This document shows positions 18,570 through 27,061 of a DNA stretch of 64,000 nucleotides, one piece after another. The notes under the pieces were generated by a model. The model did not search any database. It saw only the letters and a list, made by a program, of their open reading frames with translations, and was not told where the DNA came from. Numbering within the stretch: position 1 is the first letter of the stretch; each line of letters starts with the position of its first letter. Location of the stretch: positions 107,929 to 171,928 of the forward strand of contig NZ_JAHUWN010000013.1 of NCBI RefSeq assembly GCF_019219025.1, read 5' to 3'. A program made the position numbers and the translations under genes. This DNA is from Bacillus sp. sid0103 (GTDB lineage: Bacteria > Bacillota > Bacilli > Bacillales_B > DSM-18226).

Positions 18570-19229
18570 TTACTTTTTACGGAATGCAAGTACAAGTGCG
18601 ATTAATGAAAGTAAAGCGGCACCTGCCGATATGATTAGTGGAAGTGACGAATCCGATTTATCAGCGTCTGTTGTTTTAGAAACTTCTGTTTTTGTTGCTT
18701 CTTTTTTAGTTTCTTCCATTTTAGCTTTATCATCATGACCATCGGGTGATGTTCCAGCAACAATGTCGGTAATGGAATGAGGACTATCCGCACCTTCATC
18801 TCCTGTCCATTCTACGATACTTCCATCTTTATAGTATTGAAAAGCATCCCAAGCGGCTTTTGTTGCATCATCAGGGTTTTTTCCAACAAACGTAAATTGT
18901 TGAAATTGACCTGGTAATATCCCTTCTCCAGTTGCTTCGAATGTAAATGATTTAACTATTCCATTCGCATCTTTTTCATCAGAATATTTCCATCCAGGAA
19001 CTGGCTGATAAGACATAATTTCAACACCAGCTGGTGCTTTTATCGTGACCTTCGTCGTTGCTACATCCTTTTCAACTGGAACCTTAACCGTATACGTTTC
19101 CCATGCACCTGTTGTAGAGGTTTTCGGAACTACTGTAACATGGGCACTTGCCACACTCGAAAATAAAAACAAACCTAAAAGCGTTGGTAAAAACAGTTTG
19201 GAAATCTTTTTGACTGTACGTTTCATCAT
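18570..19229 (-). CDS. ycnI: YcnI-family copper-binding membrane-anchored protein (DUF1775)
   Basis: 219 residues: a signal peptide ending SVASA, then mature His1 (AHVTVVP) forming the N-terminal copper brace of the family. The DUF1775 domain has WETYTVKVPVE and PVPGWKY (copper-ligand Trp region), followed by a Lys/Glu/Asp linker and one C-terminal transmembrane helix with FRKK tail. It is a Cu(II)-binding protein on the outer face of the membrane. ATGs at 19229 and 19226 are both acceptable, with GAGGAG 5 or 8 bases upstream. It is the last gene of a ycnK-ycnJ-ycnI cluster in which ycnJ is reduced to a stub. Confidence 0.92.
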   Translation of the reverse strand: MMKRTVKKISKLFLPTLLGLFLFSSVASAHVTVVPKTSTTGAWETYTVKVPVEKDVATTKVTIKAPAGVEIMSYQPVPGWKYSDEKDANGIVKSFTFEATGEGILPGQFQQFTFVGKNPDDATKAAWDAFQYYKDGSIVEWTGDEGADSPHSITDIVAGTSPDGHDDKAKMEETKKEATKTEVSKTTDADKSDSSLPLIISAGAALLSLIALVLAFRKK

Positions 19230-19438
19230 TATTGCTCCTCTATTTGTATTATCGTTTCATCAAACTGTATCGAAACTCTCTGAGGCGGGTGAGTTAGTAT
19301 CTCTTTTTCAGACGGAAACGATTTTATCATATAAGCATGAGCGGAAGGGAAAGAAGGATAACAAAAAAGAAACACAAATAACACTGCAATTAGTAGAAGC
19401 AGGTTTCTTCTTATTAGCATTCCACCAATACCTCTCAT
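19229..19438 (-). pseudogene. ycnJ: Truncated ycnJ: signal peptide and start of CopC domain only
   Basis: The frame starts at an ATG overlapping the ycnK stop (ATGA), encodes a signal peptide ending SAHA, then the first ~30 residues of a CopC domain (YMIKSFPSEKEILTHPP, VSIQFDET), and stops after IIQIEEQ at the ycnI ribosome site. A full YcnJ is a CopC-CopD fusion of several hundred residues with eight or so transmembrane helices. Everything after the first CopC strands is absent, with no remnant between the stub and ycnI, so an internal deletion is the simplest explanation. The stub keeps the order and overlaps of the operon. Confidence 0.8.
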
Positions 19439-20010
19439 TTTTTACACCCACAGCCCATTTGACCGTTCATTCTTTTATGTATTTCTTCGATGGCCTCGTT
19501 GAATCGAAGGACAATTCCACCAAAGCCCTTTTGAAATTGCTCAGCATGTTTTAATGAATCAAAAGCTAATACTTGCGGCTGGCAGCAATTCAAATTAAAA
19601 TCTGCGTCCATTAAAAAGTAAGCCATTTTAGCACTAATGGTCGTATTTTGTAGGAAATCCCGACAAATGATTTGAGATACATCTTTTTCAATGTCCCTGT
19701 ATCGTAATAACCCACAGTGAGGGCAGCATAATTGTTCAACCCTTAAATCATGGGTAATAATTTGAACAGGGTGCCGATTATTTGATTCCTTGAAGCAATA
19801 TGTACAAGCTGTTGAAGAAACATTCGTTACTTGTGCTAAACAGATTCCACCTGAAGTTTTAATGATCTTTTTTTCCTCTATTAATGGTTTTATATCTCGA
19901 TAAACAGTCATTTCAGAAACATTTAAACGATTACTTATCTCTGTTATCGAGAGGGTCCCTTCCTTCTCTAACCATGTTAACATTTGCTCCCGACGTTCAA
20001 TTGGTAACAT
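19435..20010 (-). CDS. ycnK: Copper-sensing transcriptional repressor YcnK (DeoR HTH plus NosL-like domain)
   Basis: 191 residues. The N-terminal DeoR-type winged helix (ERREQMLTWLEKEGTLSITE, then VSEMTVYRDIKPL) is followed by a C-terminal NosL-like metal-sensing domain with CTYC (residues 69-72), CCPHCG and a terminal CGCKK. This is the architecture of B. subtilis YcnK, which represses ycnJ under copper-replete conditions. GGAGG lies 8 bases before the ATG. As first gene of the ycn cluster it is probably autoregulated. Confidence 0.93.
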   Translation of the reverse strand: MLPIERREQMLTWLEKEGTLSITEISNRLNVSEMTVYRDIKPLIEEKKIIKTSGGICLAQVTNVSSTACTYCFKESNNRHPVQIITHDLRVEQLCCPHCGLLRYRDIEKDVSQIICRDFLQNTTISAKMAYFLMDADFNLNCCQPQVLAFDSLKHAEQFQKGFGGIVLRFNEAIEEIHKRMNGQMGCGCKK

Positions 20011-20360
20011 TTTTGCACCTCCTTCATGTTTTGTTCAAAATACCTTGATATAAATAGATTAAGATACCTTTAAATCATAAACAAGATATAAATGTGAATA
20101 TCCTGTGAAATTTTATCAACACAATCACATTTTCTAACATAACTTAACATGTACTAATAGTATGCAAGTTTGAATTATTTATATAAACTTGATAAAAAAT
20201 ACCAAGAACTTATTCCACACTCTATTATTTGTTTAATAAACAAATAAATAATTGATTTATGTGATATTATTAATTAATAATTGTTTAATAGAATTAATCG
20301 TTCTTTTGTTGAATTATTTTGGTTTTATTTAGATAACCATTTTATTTAAGGGGGAAAAAA
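20011..20360. promoter_or_regulatory. Divergent control region ycnK / UreH-like transporter with two perfect palindromes
   Basis: Two palindromes stand out: 20225-20247, TTATTTGTTTA and its complement around a single A (11-1-11), and 20266-20281, ATTATTAATTAATAAT. Both lie within 140 bases of the transporter start and could be operators for a metal-responsive repressor. I cannot match them with confidence to a known Zur, Fur, CsoR or YcnK box. Confidence 0.45.
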
Positions 20361-21077
20361 ATGGAGATAAGTTTCCTATCCATTCTAGCTCTAGGATTTG
20401 TTCTTGGTATCAAGCACGCAATTGAACCGGACCATGTGATCGCCGTGTCTACTATTGCCAGCCAAAGTAAAAAATTATTTCGCTCGTCTTTAGCAGGAGT
20501 ATTCTGGGGAATAGGTCACACAGCTACATTATTTATTATGGGAATTATTCTTATTTTTATGAAAGGTGAAATACCGGAAGAATGGGCTATGTCATTAGAG
20601 TTTTTAGTGGGTATTATGCTAGTTTATCTTGGCGCTTCAACTCTCCTTTCATTTAAGAATATCCACGTACATCAGCATGAACACGATGGGGAAAATCATA
20701 AACATGTTCACTCTCATACAAATAGTGGACAACATGTGCATAAACACAAACATAAAAATGTTTCATATTTGAGATCCTTAGTGATTGGCTTAGTTCATGG
20801 TCTTGCTGGAAGTGGAGCAATGGTTCTATTAACAATGAGTACAGTTAAAAGTGTTTGGGAAGCGGCTGTTTATATCCTTATATTCGGTGTAGGGACAATT
20901 ATTGGAATGCTTTTCTTTACTACAATTATTGGAATTCCATTCGTGTTTAGTGCCAAAAAATTAAGGCTGAATCAAACACTTACCCAAATAACAGGCGCGA
21001 TTAGTATAGTGTTTGGGATATTATATATGTACAACTTAGGGGTCACTGAAGGATTATTTAAACTTTGGGTACAGTAA
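20361..21077 (+). CDS. UreH/NiCoT-like metal transporter with His-rich loop
   Basis: 238 residues, six predicted membrane helices. The first helix carries GIKHAIEPDHV, the HX4DH-type motif of nickel/cobalt transporters and UreH proteins. A long cytoplasmic or external loop (about residues 98-135) is extremely His-rich (HVHQHEHDG, HKHVHSH, HVHKHKHK). The second half has LVHGLAGSGAMVLL. The substrate is probably Ni2+ or Co2+ by family; being next to ycnK-ycnI, copper handling is also conceivable. GGGGGA precedes the ATG. No urease genes are visible here. Confidence 0.85.
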   Translation: MEISFLSILALGFVLGIKHAIEPDHVIAVSTIASQSKKLFRSSLAGVFWGIGHTATLFIMGIILIFMKGEIPEEWAMSLEFLVGIMLVYLGASTLLSFKNIHVHQHEHDGENHKHVHSHTNSGQHVHKHKHKNVSYLRSLVIGLVHGLAGSGAMVLLTMSTVKSVWEAAVYILIFGVGTIIGMLFFTTIIGIPFVFSAKKLRLNQTLTQITGAISIVFGILYMYNLGVTEGLFKLWVQ

Positions 21078-21161
21078 CTATTTAAAAACTCACCTTAAAA
21101 AACCATGATCAAAATAGGAACCCTGTTTATCAGAGTTCGCATTTAATCACTAAAAATAAAT

Positions 21162-21234
21162 TAATTAAACGTTTGGTTAGTTTTTTTTGCCCTTACATTT
21201 CTACGATTCAACGATCTAATCAAACGTTTAATTA
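21162..21234. repeat. 19-bp inverted repeat downstream of UreH-like gene
   Basis: TAATTAAACGTTTGGTTAG (21162-21180) and its complement at 21216-21234 (one G-T pair) flank a 35-base loop that begins with TTTTTTTT. It lies between the convergent ends of the transporter and the Eis-like gene and may stop transcription in both directions. Confidence 0.75.
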
Positions 21235-21260
21235 GTCTTTTTACTATGAGGGAGATAGAT

Positions 21261-22436
21261 TTAAAAGAAATCAAAAAAGGATGATTTCATTGCTGGGACC
21301 TTTTTTTCAAAAAGTTCAATCTCAGTCTTGGAACCTTTCAAGTAATCCATTTCATAAAGCTCCATCGGTCTTTTATAACCAAATAGAATCGCAGAAAGGG
21401 AATTGATATTTAAGCGAATTCCTTTTTTAGGAGGGTGAACACAGTGACCACCAGTTTTTTCTTTAAATACCTTGATTTCACCGTTTCCGAGTAAATAGCT
21501 CCCATTATTCCAAGGTGCATGTGAATCTTCAAGATGCAGGAATAGGGACTCATTTTCATGAATGAATGGAAATCTCCGCAAACATTCCTCTGCATCAACG
21601 ACCCTCGCCATAAAATAAGGATATAATTCTGTTTCCACCTTGGGCTGCGGCAGAAAATAAGGAAAAGGATCCTGACTTGTAAGATTCATCGTCACTGTTT
21701 CAACCATCGAGTCGTGCTGGCAAATAAAATTCCATAGCCCTATTCTTGCTTCATGGTTAAGTGCAACCAGCTCCTTCACATCCATTTTCCTATCCTTCAC
21801 TCGGTATAGAATATAGCCGCTAGCCTCGCTCTCGGAATGGTAATAGACAGCAATCTGCGAGTCTTCATGATATACGTGTGTTTTCCACCAATTTGTCTCG
21901 CGTTTCAGCATGCCTGTATATTGTGAGCAAAATTGTTGGTAAACTTTTTCTATCTCTTCATTATGGGTCTCTTTTGAAAATCTTCTTATTAAACCTTGCT
22001 GCGGATCGAGGAACTTTAGATCCATTTTTTCAATCGTGACTTTTTTCTTTTCACTTAATACTTCCCACCCATATTTTCGATAAAAAGAAATATCAAATGG
22101 ATGTAAAAGCGATACAATTTGATCGCAATCCCGCATGTGTTTTAAGGAATCAACGATGAGTGTTTTTACATAACCGTTCCTCCGATATTCTGGGTAGGTT
22201 GCGACTCCTGCGATTCCACCCATTTTCCACTCAGACTCTTTCATAAAAATGTTTAGCGGGATAATATGCAATTTGGCAGCCAGAATGTCTTTATCCCATA
22301 TTCCTAAAATTTTATGGTTTTTTACTCCTTCCTTTCTAGCTGGTATTTCAGATTCCGGAACTTTATATTGAAAGGCGTACATTGACAGTTTCATTGAATC
22401 TAAGTAGTCATTTTCTGTAAGTTCATTAACCAACAT
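21261..22436 (-). CDS. Eis-like GNAT N-acetyltransferase
   Basis: 391 residues, the Eis family length and plan: an N-terminal GNAT domain with the acetyl-CoA loop VATYPEYRRNGYVKTL (about residues 79-94), a second degenerate GNAT domain, and a C-terminal sterol-carrier-like domain ending in Phe-Phe, the C-terminal carboxylate being used as general base in Eis proteins. Eis relatives acetylate aminoglycosides or lysine side chains; the substrate here is unknown. AAAAGGGG precedes the ATG. Single gene. Confidence 0.88.
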   Translation of the reverse strand: MLVNELTENDYLDSMKLSMYAFQYKVPESEIPARKEGVKNHKILGIWDKDILAAKLHIIPLNIFMKESEWKMGGIAGVATYPEYRRNGYVKTLIVDSLKHMRDCDQIVSLLHPFDISFYRKYGWEVLSEKKKVTIEKMDLKFLDPQQGLIRRFSKETHNEEIEKVYQQFCSQYTGMLKRETNWWKTHVYHEDSQIAVYYHSESEASGYILYRVKDRKMDVKELVALNHEARIGLWNFICQHDSMVETVTMNLTSQDPFPYFLPQPKVETELYPYFMARVVDAEECLRRFPFIHENESLFLHLEDSHAPWNNGSYLLGNGEIKVFKEKTGGHCVHPPKKGIRLNINSLSAILFGYKRPMELYEMDYLKGSKTEIELFEKKVPAMKSSFFDFF

Positions 22437-22632
22437 TTTAGTCCAATCCCCTTTTTACTAATTGCTTTTCTTAGCGATTATTTATTTGAGAAGAAAACTT
22501 CCTGATATTAAAATAGTTCACTATCAGTTTAGCTATTTCCTTATATGAATTTAAAATGACAAACATTCATGTTTCTTACATTTCTTATATTGTTTAAGCA
22601 GGGTTAAACTATCATCTTGTTTTGTTCCTCTC

Positions 22633-22668
22633 AAAAAAGGGGGGAATACTGAAAACAGATTCCCCCTT
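22633..22668 (-). terminator. G/C-run hairpin terminator (minus strand)
   Basis: On the minus strand AAGGGGGAAT pairs with ATTCCCCCCTT (one bulged base), followed by TTTTTT. It is about 130 bases after the aminopeptidase stop. The rest of the 22437-22798 gap shows no gene. Confidence 0.75.
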
Positions 22669-22798
22669 AGTATGAAAACTACTGATAAAAATAGTATAAA
22701 ATTGTAATATTGTATTGCGTTTGCATCTATTGTCTTCTAGAAGTACGGAGTCCTTTGGTTTCTAAACAAGCTGGAAAAAAGTCACTGAAGACAACTTT

Positions 22799-24031
22799 TT
22801 AAAATGCCCAGTTCCCATTTCGGAAAATGGGTTCGACACTTCCGTCAGGCAGCATCCCGTCAATATCCATTTCACTCGATCCAACCATAAAATCTACATG
22901 TGTCAAGCTTTCATTCAAACCGATTTCCGCAAGTTCTTCTTTAGACAACGTTTTTCCTTCTTTTAAACAAAACGGAAATCCTTCGCCAATTGCTAAGTGA
23001 TTGGACGCATTTTCGTCAAAAAGCGTATTATAAAAAATGGTGTTTGACTTTGAAATGGGCGACTGGTTCGGAACGAGGGCTATTTCCCCAAGATACCGAC
23101 TGCCTTCATCTGTTTCAATTAATTGTTTAAGTGTGTCGTACCCGTTTTCACAGGTAAAATCTACGATTTTGCCTTTCTTAAATGTTAAGGTAAAGTTCTC
23201 GATAAGTTTTCCTGCGTAACTTAACGGTTTTGTACTAGAAACCTTGCCATTTACACCGTATTTATTAGGAACCGTGAACACTTCTTCTGTAGGCATATTC
23301 GCAATGAATAAGGTCCCTTTTTCATTATGATTTCCTGCACTAACCCATATATGTTTTTCTGGCAGTTCCACGGTTAAATCGGTACCTGAGGCGCGATAAT
23401 GCAGTGATTTGTATTTACGTTTAGTTAAATAATTTGCTTTCCTATCAAGAGCAGCTATATGTTCTTTCCATGCACCAATTGTATCCTCTTGATCAATTCT
23501 TGTTGCAGAGAAAATTGCATCCCAAAGTGCATTGATTCGATCTGTTTTGTCAATATTCGGGAACACTTTATCTGCCCAAGTCTGACAAGGGTAGGCGACA
23601 ATTGTCCAGGCAATTTTATCATTCAACATATAAGTTCGAAACTTAGTAAGTGCAGTACCTGATGCTTTATTAAAATTTGAGATTCGCTCTGGTTTAATTC
23701 CATTTAATAGATCTGGGTTTCTTGAATCGATCACTAAAAATGCAGCATTCTTTTCAGCTAGCTCTTCACGCTGCATTACCCGGTAGGTTGGGAAGACGTT
23801 AAAAACTTCATCGGATGCCGATTCATACTTCATTCGGGTTAAAGCGTCATCATTCCATTCATAAATTACTTCGCTTGCTCCGATTTCATATGCTCATTTT
23901 TTTATTAATTTAACAAACTCGTAACTTTCAATAGAAGCTGATATAAATAAAATTTGCCCCTTTTGAACGTTTACTCCGATTTCAACTGCAAGTGAAGCAT
24001 ATTTTTCTAATTTATCTTGGAAAGTTCTCAT
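22799..24031 (-). pseudogene. Aminopeptidase, family M29 (AmpS/ApeT-like), interrupted by in-frame TGA
   Basis: From the ATG at 24031 (AAAGGGG 7 bases upstream) the frame encodes 45 residues of a family M29 N-terminus (DKLEKYASLAVEIGVNVQKG), then TGA at 23894-23896, then continues in the same frame with AYEIGASEVIYEWNDDALTR and the rest to 22799. Without the stop it is 410 residues, exactly the size of B. subtilis AmpS. In relatives the stop position is Lys or Arg, so a single AGA to TGA change would explain it. The zinc-ligand parts (GEGFPFC, NESLTHVDFMVGS) are intact. A shortened 344-residue product from the internal ATG at 23833 would lack part of the N-terminal domain and has no clear ribosome site. 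Confidence 0.85.
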
Positions 24032-24321
24032 ATCATTTCCCCTTTGATATAATATAGATAATTTTACCATTTTTCAACCTCACATAACATACATACAACT
24101 AGAATATTTTCAATGTAGGTTTTGAAATATAATTCCTTCTTAAATTAAACTCGAATTTATTCGACTTTTAAGTCATACTTGGAACGTTTTCTGAAAATTA
24201 TTTAGTAAATTCAATCATCCTTAAATATTTGCTTAACTTGGGCAAACTAACAAAACATACTATTTGATAATTAAACTATTAAACATGATTAAAACCCCTA
24301 TTAAGGAGAGCATTTATTATT
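24032..24321. other. AT-rich gap upstream of the M29 aminopeptidase
   Basis: Holds the aminopeptidase promoter side. Apart from the two hairpins just downstream (24322 and 24393) no gene or conserved signal was seen. Confidence 0.4.
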
Positions 24322-24352
24322 AAAACAGGCATAACGATGTTATGCCTGTTTT
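24322..24352. terminator. 14-bp perfect hairpin with 3-base loop
   Basis: AAAACAGGCATAAC, loop GAT, GTTATGCCTGTTTT. A-run on one side and T-run on the other make it a good bidirectional terminator. AAGGAGAG just before it (24303-24310) may be the remains of a lost small gene on the plus strand. Confidence 0.8.
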
Positions 24353-24392
24353 CTGTGTATTTAGCCATCATTTTGCTTGAATTTTGAAAAAT

Positions 24393-24418
24393 AAAAAACG
24401 ACGGAAGAATTTCCGTCG
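24393..24418 (-). terminator. Terminator of the glycerophosphodiesterase gene
   Basis: On the minus strand CGACGGAA and TTCCGTCG form an 8-bp stem around 4 bases, followed by TTTTTT, 23 bases after the stop codon. Confidence 0.88.
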
Positions 24419-24440
24419 CTATAAGTGATAATTATATATC

Positions 24441-25541
24441 TTACTCTTTTGGAGCCGAGTAGCTCTTTGGCAGTTCAAAACCGTGCTGCTCCATAACTAA
24501 ACGCAAACGATCAGGGTAGTCGGTGATGATTCCATCTACACCGTCGTCGATCAGCTTGTTCATAGTTGGCTCGTCATCTACTGTCCATGGGATAACCTTC
24601 ATGCCGTACTTACGGGCTTCCTGGACCATTGCCTTGGTCACATATGGCTGGTAGTTCTCATCAGTAATTTTGCCGTTTTGAGGGAAACCGTGTACAGGGG
24701 AGATGGCGTCCGCTCCAAAAGAATGGGCTGCCGCTACCATGTCACCCCCAAAATCATCGATATCGATTCCACCTAACCAAGGTGAAGCTCCTGGCTGACC
24801 AGGCTGGAGGAATTGCGGACCGTTAGTCAGCGCCACGAGTGGCAGGCGTGGTTCAACCTCGTGCATTCGCATGAGCGAACCCCAGTCAAAGCTTTGGATT
24901 GATACCCGGTGCAGCATTCCTGCCTCCCGAACCTGGCGTGCAACAATCTGTACAAACTCTTCACGGGGAGCCGTTTCTTCTGGTGCTCCGGCCTCTACCT
25001 TTGTCTCAATGTTCATCCACACCTTATTAGCGTGATACCTTTTAACAAGGTCAAACACTTCAGTCAAAAGCGGCATACGTGCACCAGGACTTAGCTTTTG
25101 CTCTGGAAATTGCGATAACTTTAGCGAACCGCAGTCCAGAGTGCGCACCTGGGCAAGGGTAAGATCTTTAATATACTTGCCGACGTAGGGATACTCAGGG
25201 TCACCCGCGAAAGCAGGTGCAGTGTCTTGGCACTTCGCACCCGAGATCTTACGGTCGTGTGTGATAACAGCCTGGTGGTCCTCAGTAATCTGCACGTCCA
25301 ACTCAAGTGTGCTCACACCGAGTTCGAGAGCGTGAGAAAATGACGCGATCGTAGATTCAGAGGTAAGCCCGAGTCCCCCCCTGTGTGCCTGAAGGTCGAA
25401 ACCTTTGGGTCCGTAGACCTTAAGGCCGTTTGACCAGGAAAGGTTCTCAGCAGCGGAAGCGGTTTTTGCCGGCATTTGAATGGCGGCAGTAGAAACCATA
25501 AGTGCAGTAATCGTTGCTAATAAAAACTTTTTCTTATTCAT
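24441..25541 (-). CDS. Secreted glycerophosphodiester phosphodiesterase (GDPD)
   Basis: From ATG 25541 (GGGGG 8 bases upstream) the product is 366 residues; a TTG five codons earlier is inside the ribosome site. A signal peptide (MNKKKFLLATITALMVSTAA, cleavage near ASA) precedes a GDPD TIM barrel with QAHRGG (catalytic His), the metal-ligand pair in LELDVQIT, the second catalytic His in VITHDRKISG, and metal-binding MNIETK. It would release glycerol-3-phosphate from lipid or teichoic-acid breakdown products outside the cell. Base composition is visibly GC-richer than its neighbours, and the wording DTAPAFAGDPEYPYVGKYI resembles actinobacterial GDPDs, suggesting transfer. Confidence 0.9.
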   Translation of the reverse strand: MNKKKFLLATITALMVSTAAIQMPAKTASAAENLSWSNGLKVYGPKGFDLQAHRGGLGLTSESTIASFSHALELGVSTLELDVQITEDHQAVITHDRKISGAKCQDTAPAFAGDPEYPYVGKYIKDLTLAQVRTLDCGSLKLSQFPEQKLSPGARMPLLTEVFDLVKRYHANKVWMNIETKVEAGAPEETAPREEFVQIVARQVREAGMLHRVSIQSFDWGSLMRMHEVEPRLPLVALTNGPQFLQPGQPGASPWLGGIDIDDFGGDMVAAAHSFGADAISPVHGFPQNGKITDENYQPYVTKAMVQEARKYGMKVIPWTVDDEPTMNKLIDDGVDGIITDYPDRLRLVMEQHGFELPKSYSAPKE

Positions 25542-25756
25542 TTTCTTAACCCCCAAAAACTTATAAATATATTACTTTATAAGTTTAGTTGAACAGAGTA
25601 AATTCTCTATTAAAAATCTAATAAGAAATGGTAAAGAAAATTAGGTAGTTTATCATGATTCTATCAGCTTACTCAATCACTAACCCTTCCTTAACTAAAC
25701 ATAATAGAAATTTGGTAGATATCCCTCTGATATGATGAAAGGCTGACCTATATAAA

Positions 25757-26000
25757 GAGAGAAATTGATGAAGAGTTGGGTTGTACAATCGAGACATTTA
25801 AAGAGGTATTTAACGACAATACCCATGAATATGAAACATTTATTATTAATTTAATTTCGATTAAGTGTGGAGTAGTTGAAGGGACACCAACCCCAAGTGA
25901 GCATTCAAAATTAATATGGTTTAAAAGAGAGAATTTGGATTCCCTTAAATGGGCACCAGCGGATATTCCAGCCGTAAAACAATTAATCGAAGAAAAATAA
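25757..26000 (+). pseudogene. 5'-truncated NUDIX gene fragment, partial duplicate of the gene at 33560
   Basis: Reading from KREIDEELGCTIETFKEVFN to VKQLIEEK this fragment matches the last ~80 residues of the NUDIX protein at 33560-33958 almost residue for residue, and the DNA is also closely similar. The first ~45 residues, including the GGKVEANED part of the Nudix box, are missing and the sequence before 25757 is unrelated. It has no ribosome site and should be inactive. Confidence 0.88.
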
Positions 26001-26019
26001 GGATGCCTTCATTGTAAAA

Positions 26020-26049
26020 AAGAACCTTGCTGCATTCAACAAGGTTCTT
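26020..26049. terminator. Bidirectional hairpin terminator
   Basis: AAGAACCTTG (26020-26029) and CAAGGTTCTT (26040-26049), 10-bp perfect stem, with an A-run on the left giving a T-run for minus-strand transcripts. Confidence 0.8.
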
Positions 26050-26142
26050 CGGTTTATAAAATATTCTTATTTGCACCTGATACCAAGAAAGAAGGCATTT
26101 CCTCCTTCAAGCCCCAAATAAAGAGAACCCTCTCCAAACTTC

Positions 26143-26928
26143 TTAATATTTATAAGATTGTCCACCATCAATTGGAATAACAGCTGCGTTGATGAAGTTG
26201 GCTTGATCAGATAGCAGGAATGCTACCAAATAGCCCACTTCTTCTGGTTTACCAAAACGTTTCATTGGGTTTGGCTGAACAAATTGTTTTCCTACTTCTT
26301 CCCAGTTGTCTGGATCCATTTGTTTTAATGACCCTTCGACCATTGGTGTCATGATTGCTCCAGGTGCAATGGCTTTGATACTGATTCCGTATTGACCATA
26401 TTCAATTCCAGAGTTTCTTGTTAAGCCTACCACGCCGTGCTTACTAGCCGCATAACCAGATTGGTTTCCTACCCCGCGAATACCACCAACAGAAGCAGTA
26501 TTAACAATAGAGCCAAAGCCTTGTTCTCTCATAACTTTCAAAACGTGTTTCATTCCAAAAAACACACCATTTAAATTGACACTGACTACTTTTTGAAATT
26601 CATCAATGCTAAAATCCTCTGTTAGGTTTTGTTTTCCTTCGATCCCTGCGTTGTTGAAGAAACCATCGATTTTCCCAAATTTCTCAACCGTTTCATTTAC
26701 ATAGTTTTCAACTGCTTGTTCATCTGCCACATTCGCAGTGATCAGCAGCATTTCTGTGTTTGGCGCAACTTCTAACACTTTGCTTTTCGTTTCTTCTAAT
26801 AAAGCAGCGTTTAAATCAACAAGTGAAAGTTTCGCTCCTTCTTTTGCAACTTGTAAGGCAGAGGCTTGACCTAAACCAGAACCTGCACCTGTAATTAATA
26901 CCACTTTTCCATCAAAACGATTACTCAT
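26143..26928 (-). CDS. SDR-family oxidoreductase
   Basis: 261 residues, classical short-chain dehydrogenase: TGAGSGLG cofactor motif (residues 14-21), NNAG around 91-94, catalytic Ser in NTASVGG, then YAASK (Tyr and Lys of the active site), and a PMKRFGKPEEVGYLVAFLLS C-terminal segment with IDGGQS. Cofactor and substrate are not decidable from sequence; Asp in VDLNAA suggests NAD(H). GGGAGG precedes the ATG. It follows a second SDR gene after 133 bases and is probably co-transcribed with it under the divergent TetR regulator. Confidence 0.9.
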   Translation of the reverse strand: MSNRFDGKVVLITGAGSGLGQASALQVAKEGAKLSLVDLNAALLEETKSKVLEVAPNTEMLLITANVADEQAVENYVNETVEKFGKIDGFFNNAGIEGKQNLTEDFSIDEFQKVVSVNLNGVFFGMKHVLKVMREQGFGSIVNTASVGGIRGVGNQSGYAASKHGVVGLTRNSGIEYGQYGISIKAIAPGAIMTPMVEGSLKQMDPDNWEEVGKQFVQPNPMKRFGKPEEVGYLVAFLLSDQANFINAAVIPIDGGQSYKY

Positions 26929-27061
26929 TGGAAATTTCCTCCCTTTGTTTTAGTTTCAAGGTCTAAAGTGTATTTTTTGAAATTATTTTTAATTAAAATA
27001 TCTCACATTAAAGATATATACCGTTGAAATGTCATCTTTCCTACTTAGTTCCCATGATTTA

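Noticed and set aside
19045..19554. 169-codon plus-strand open frame across the ycn operon
   Set aside because: Antisense shadow of ycnI, the ycnJ stub and ycnK, all of which have recognisable domains and ribosome sites.
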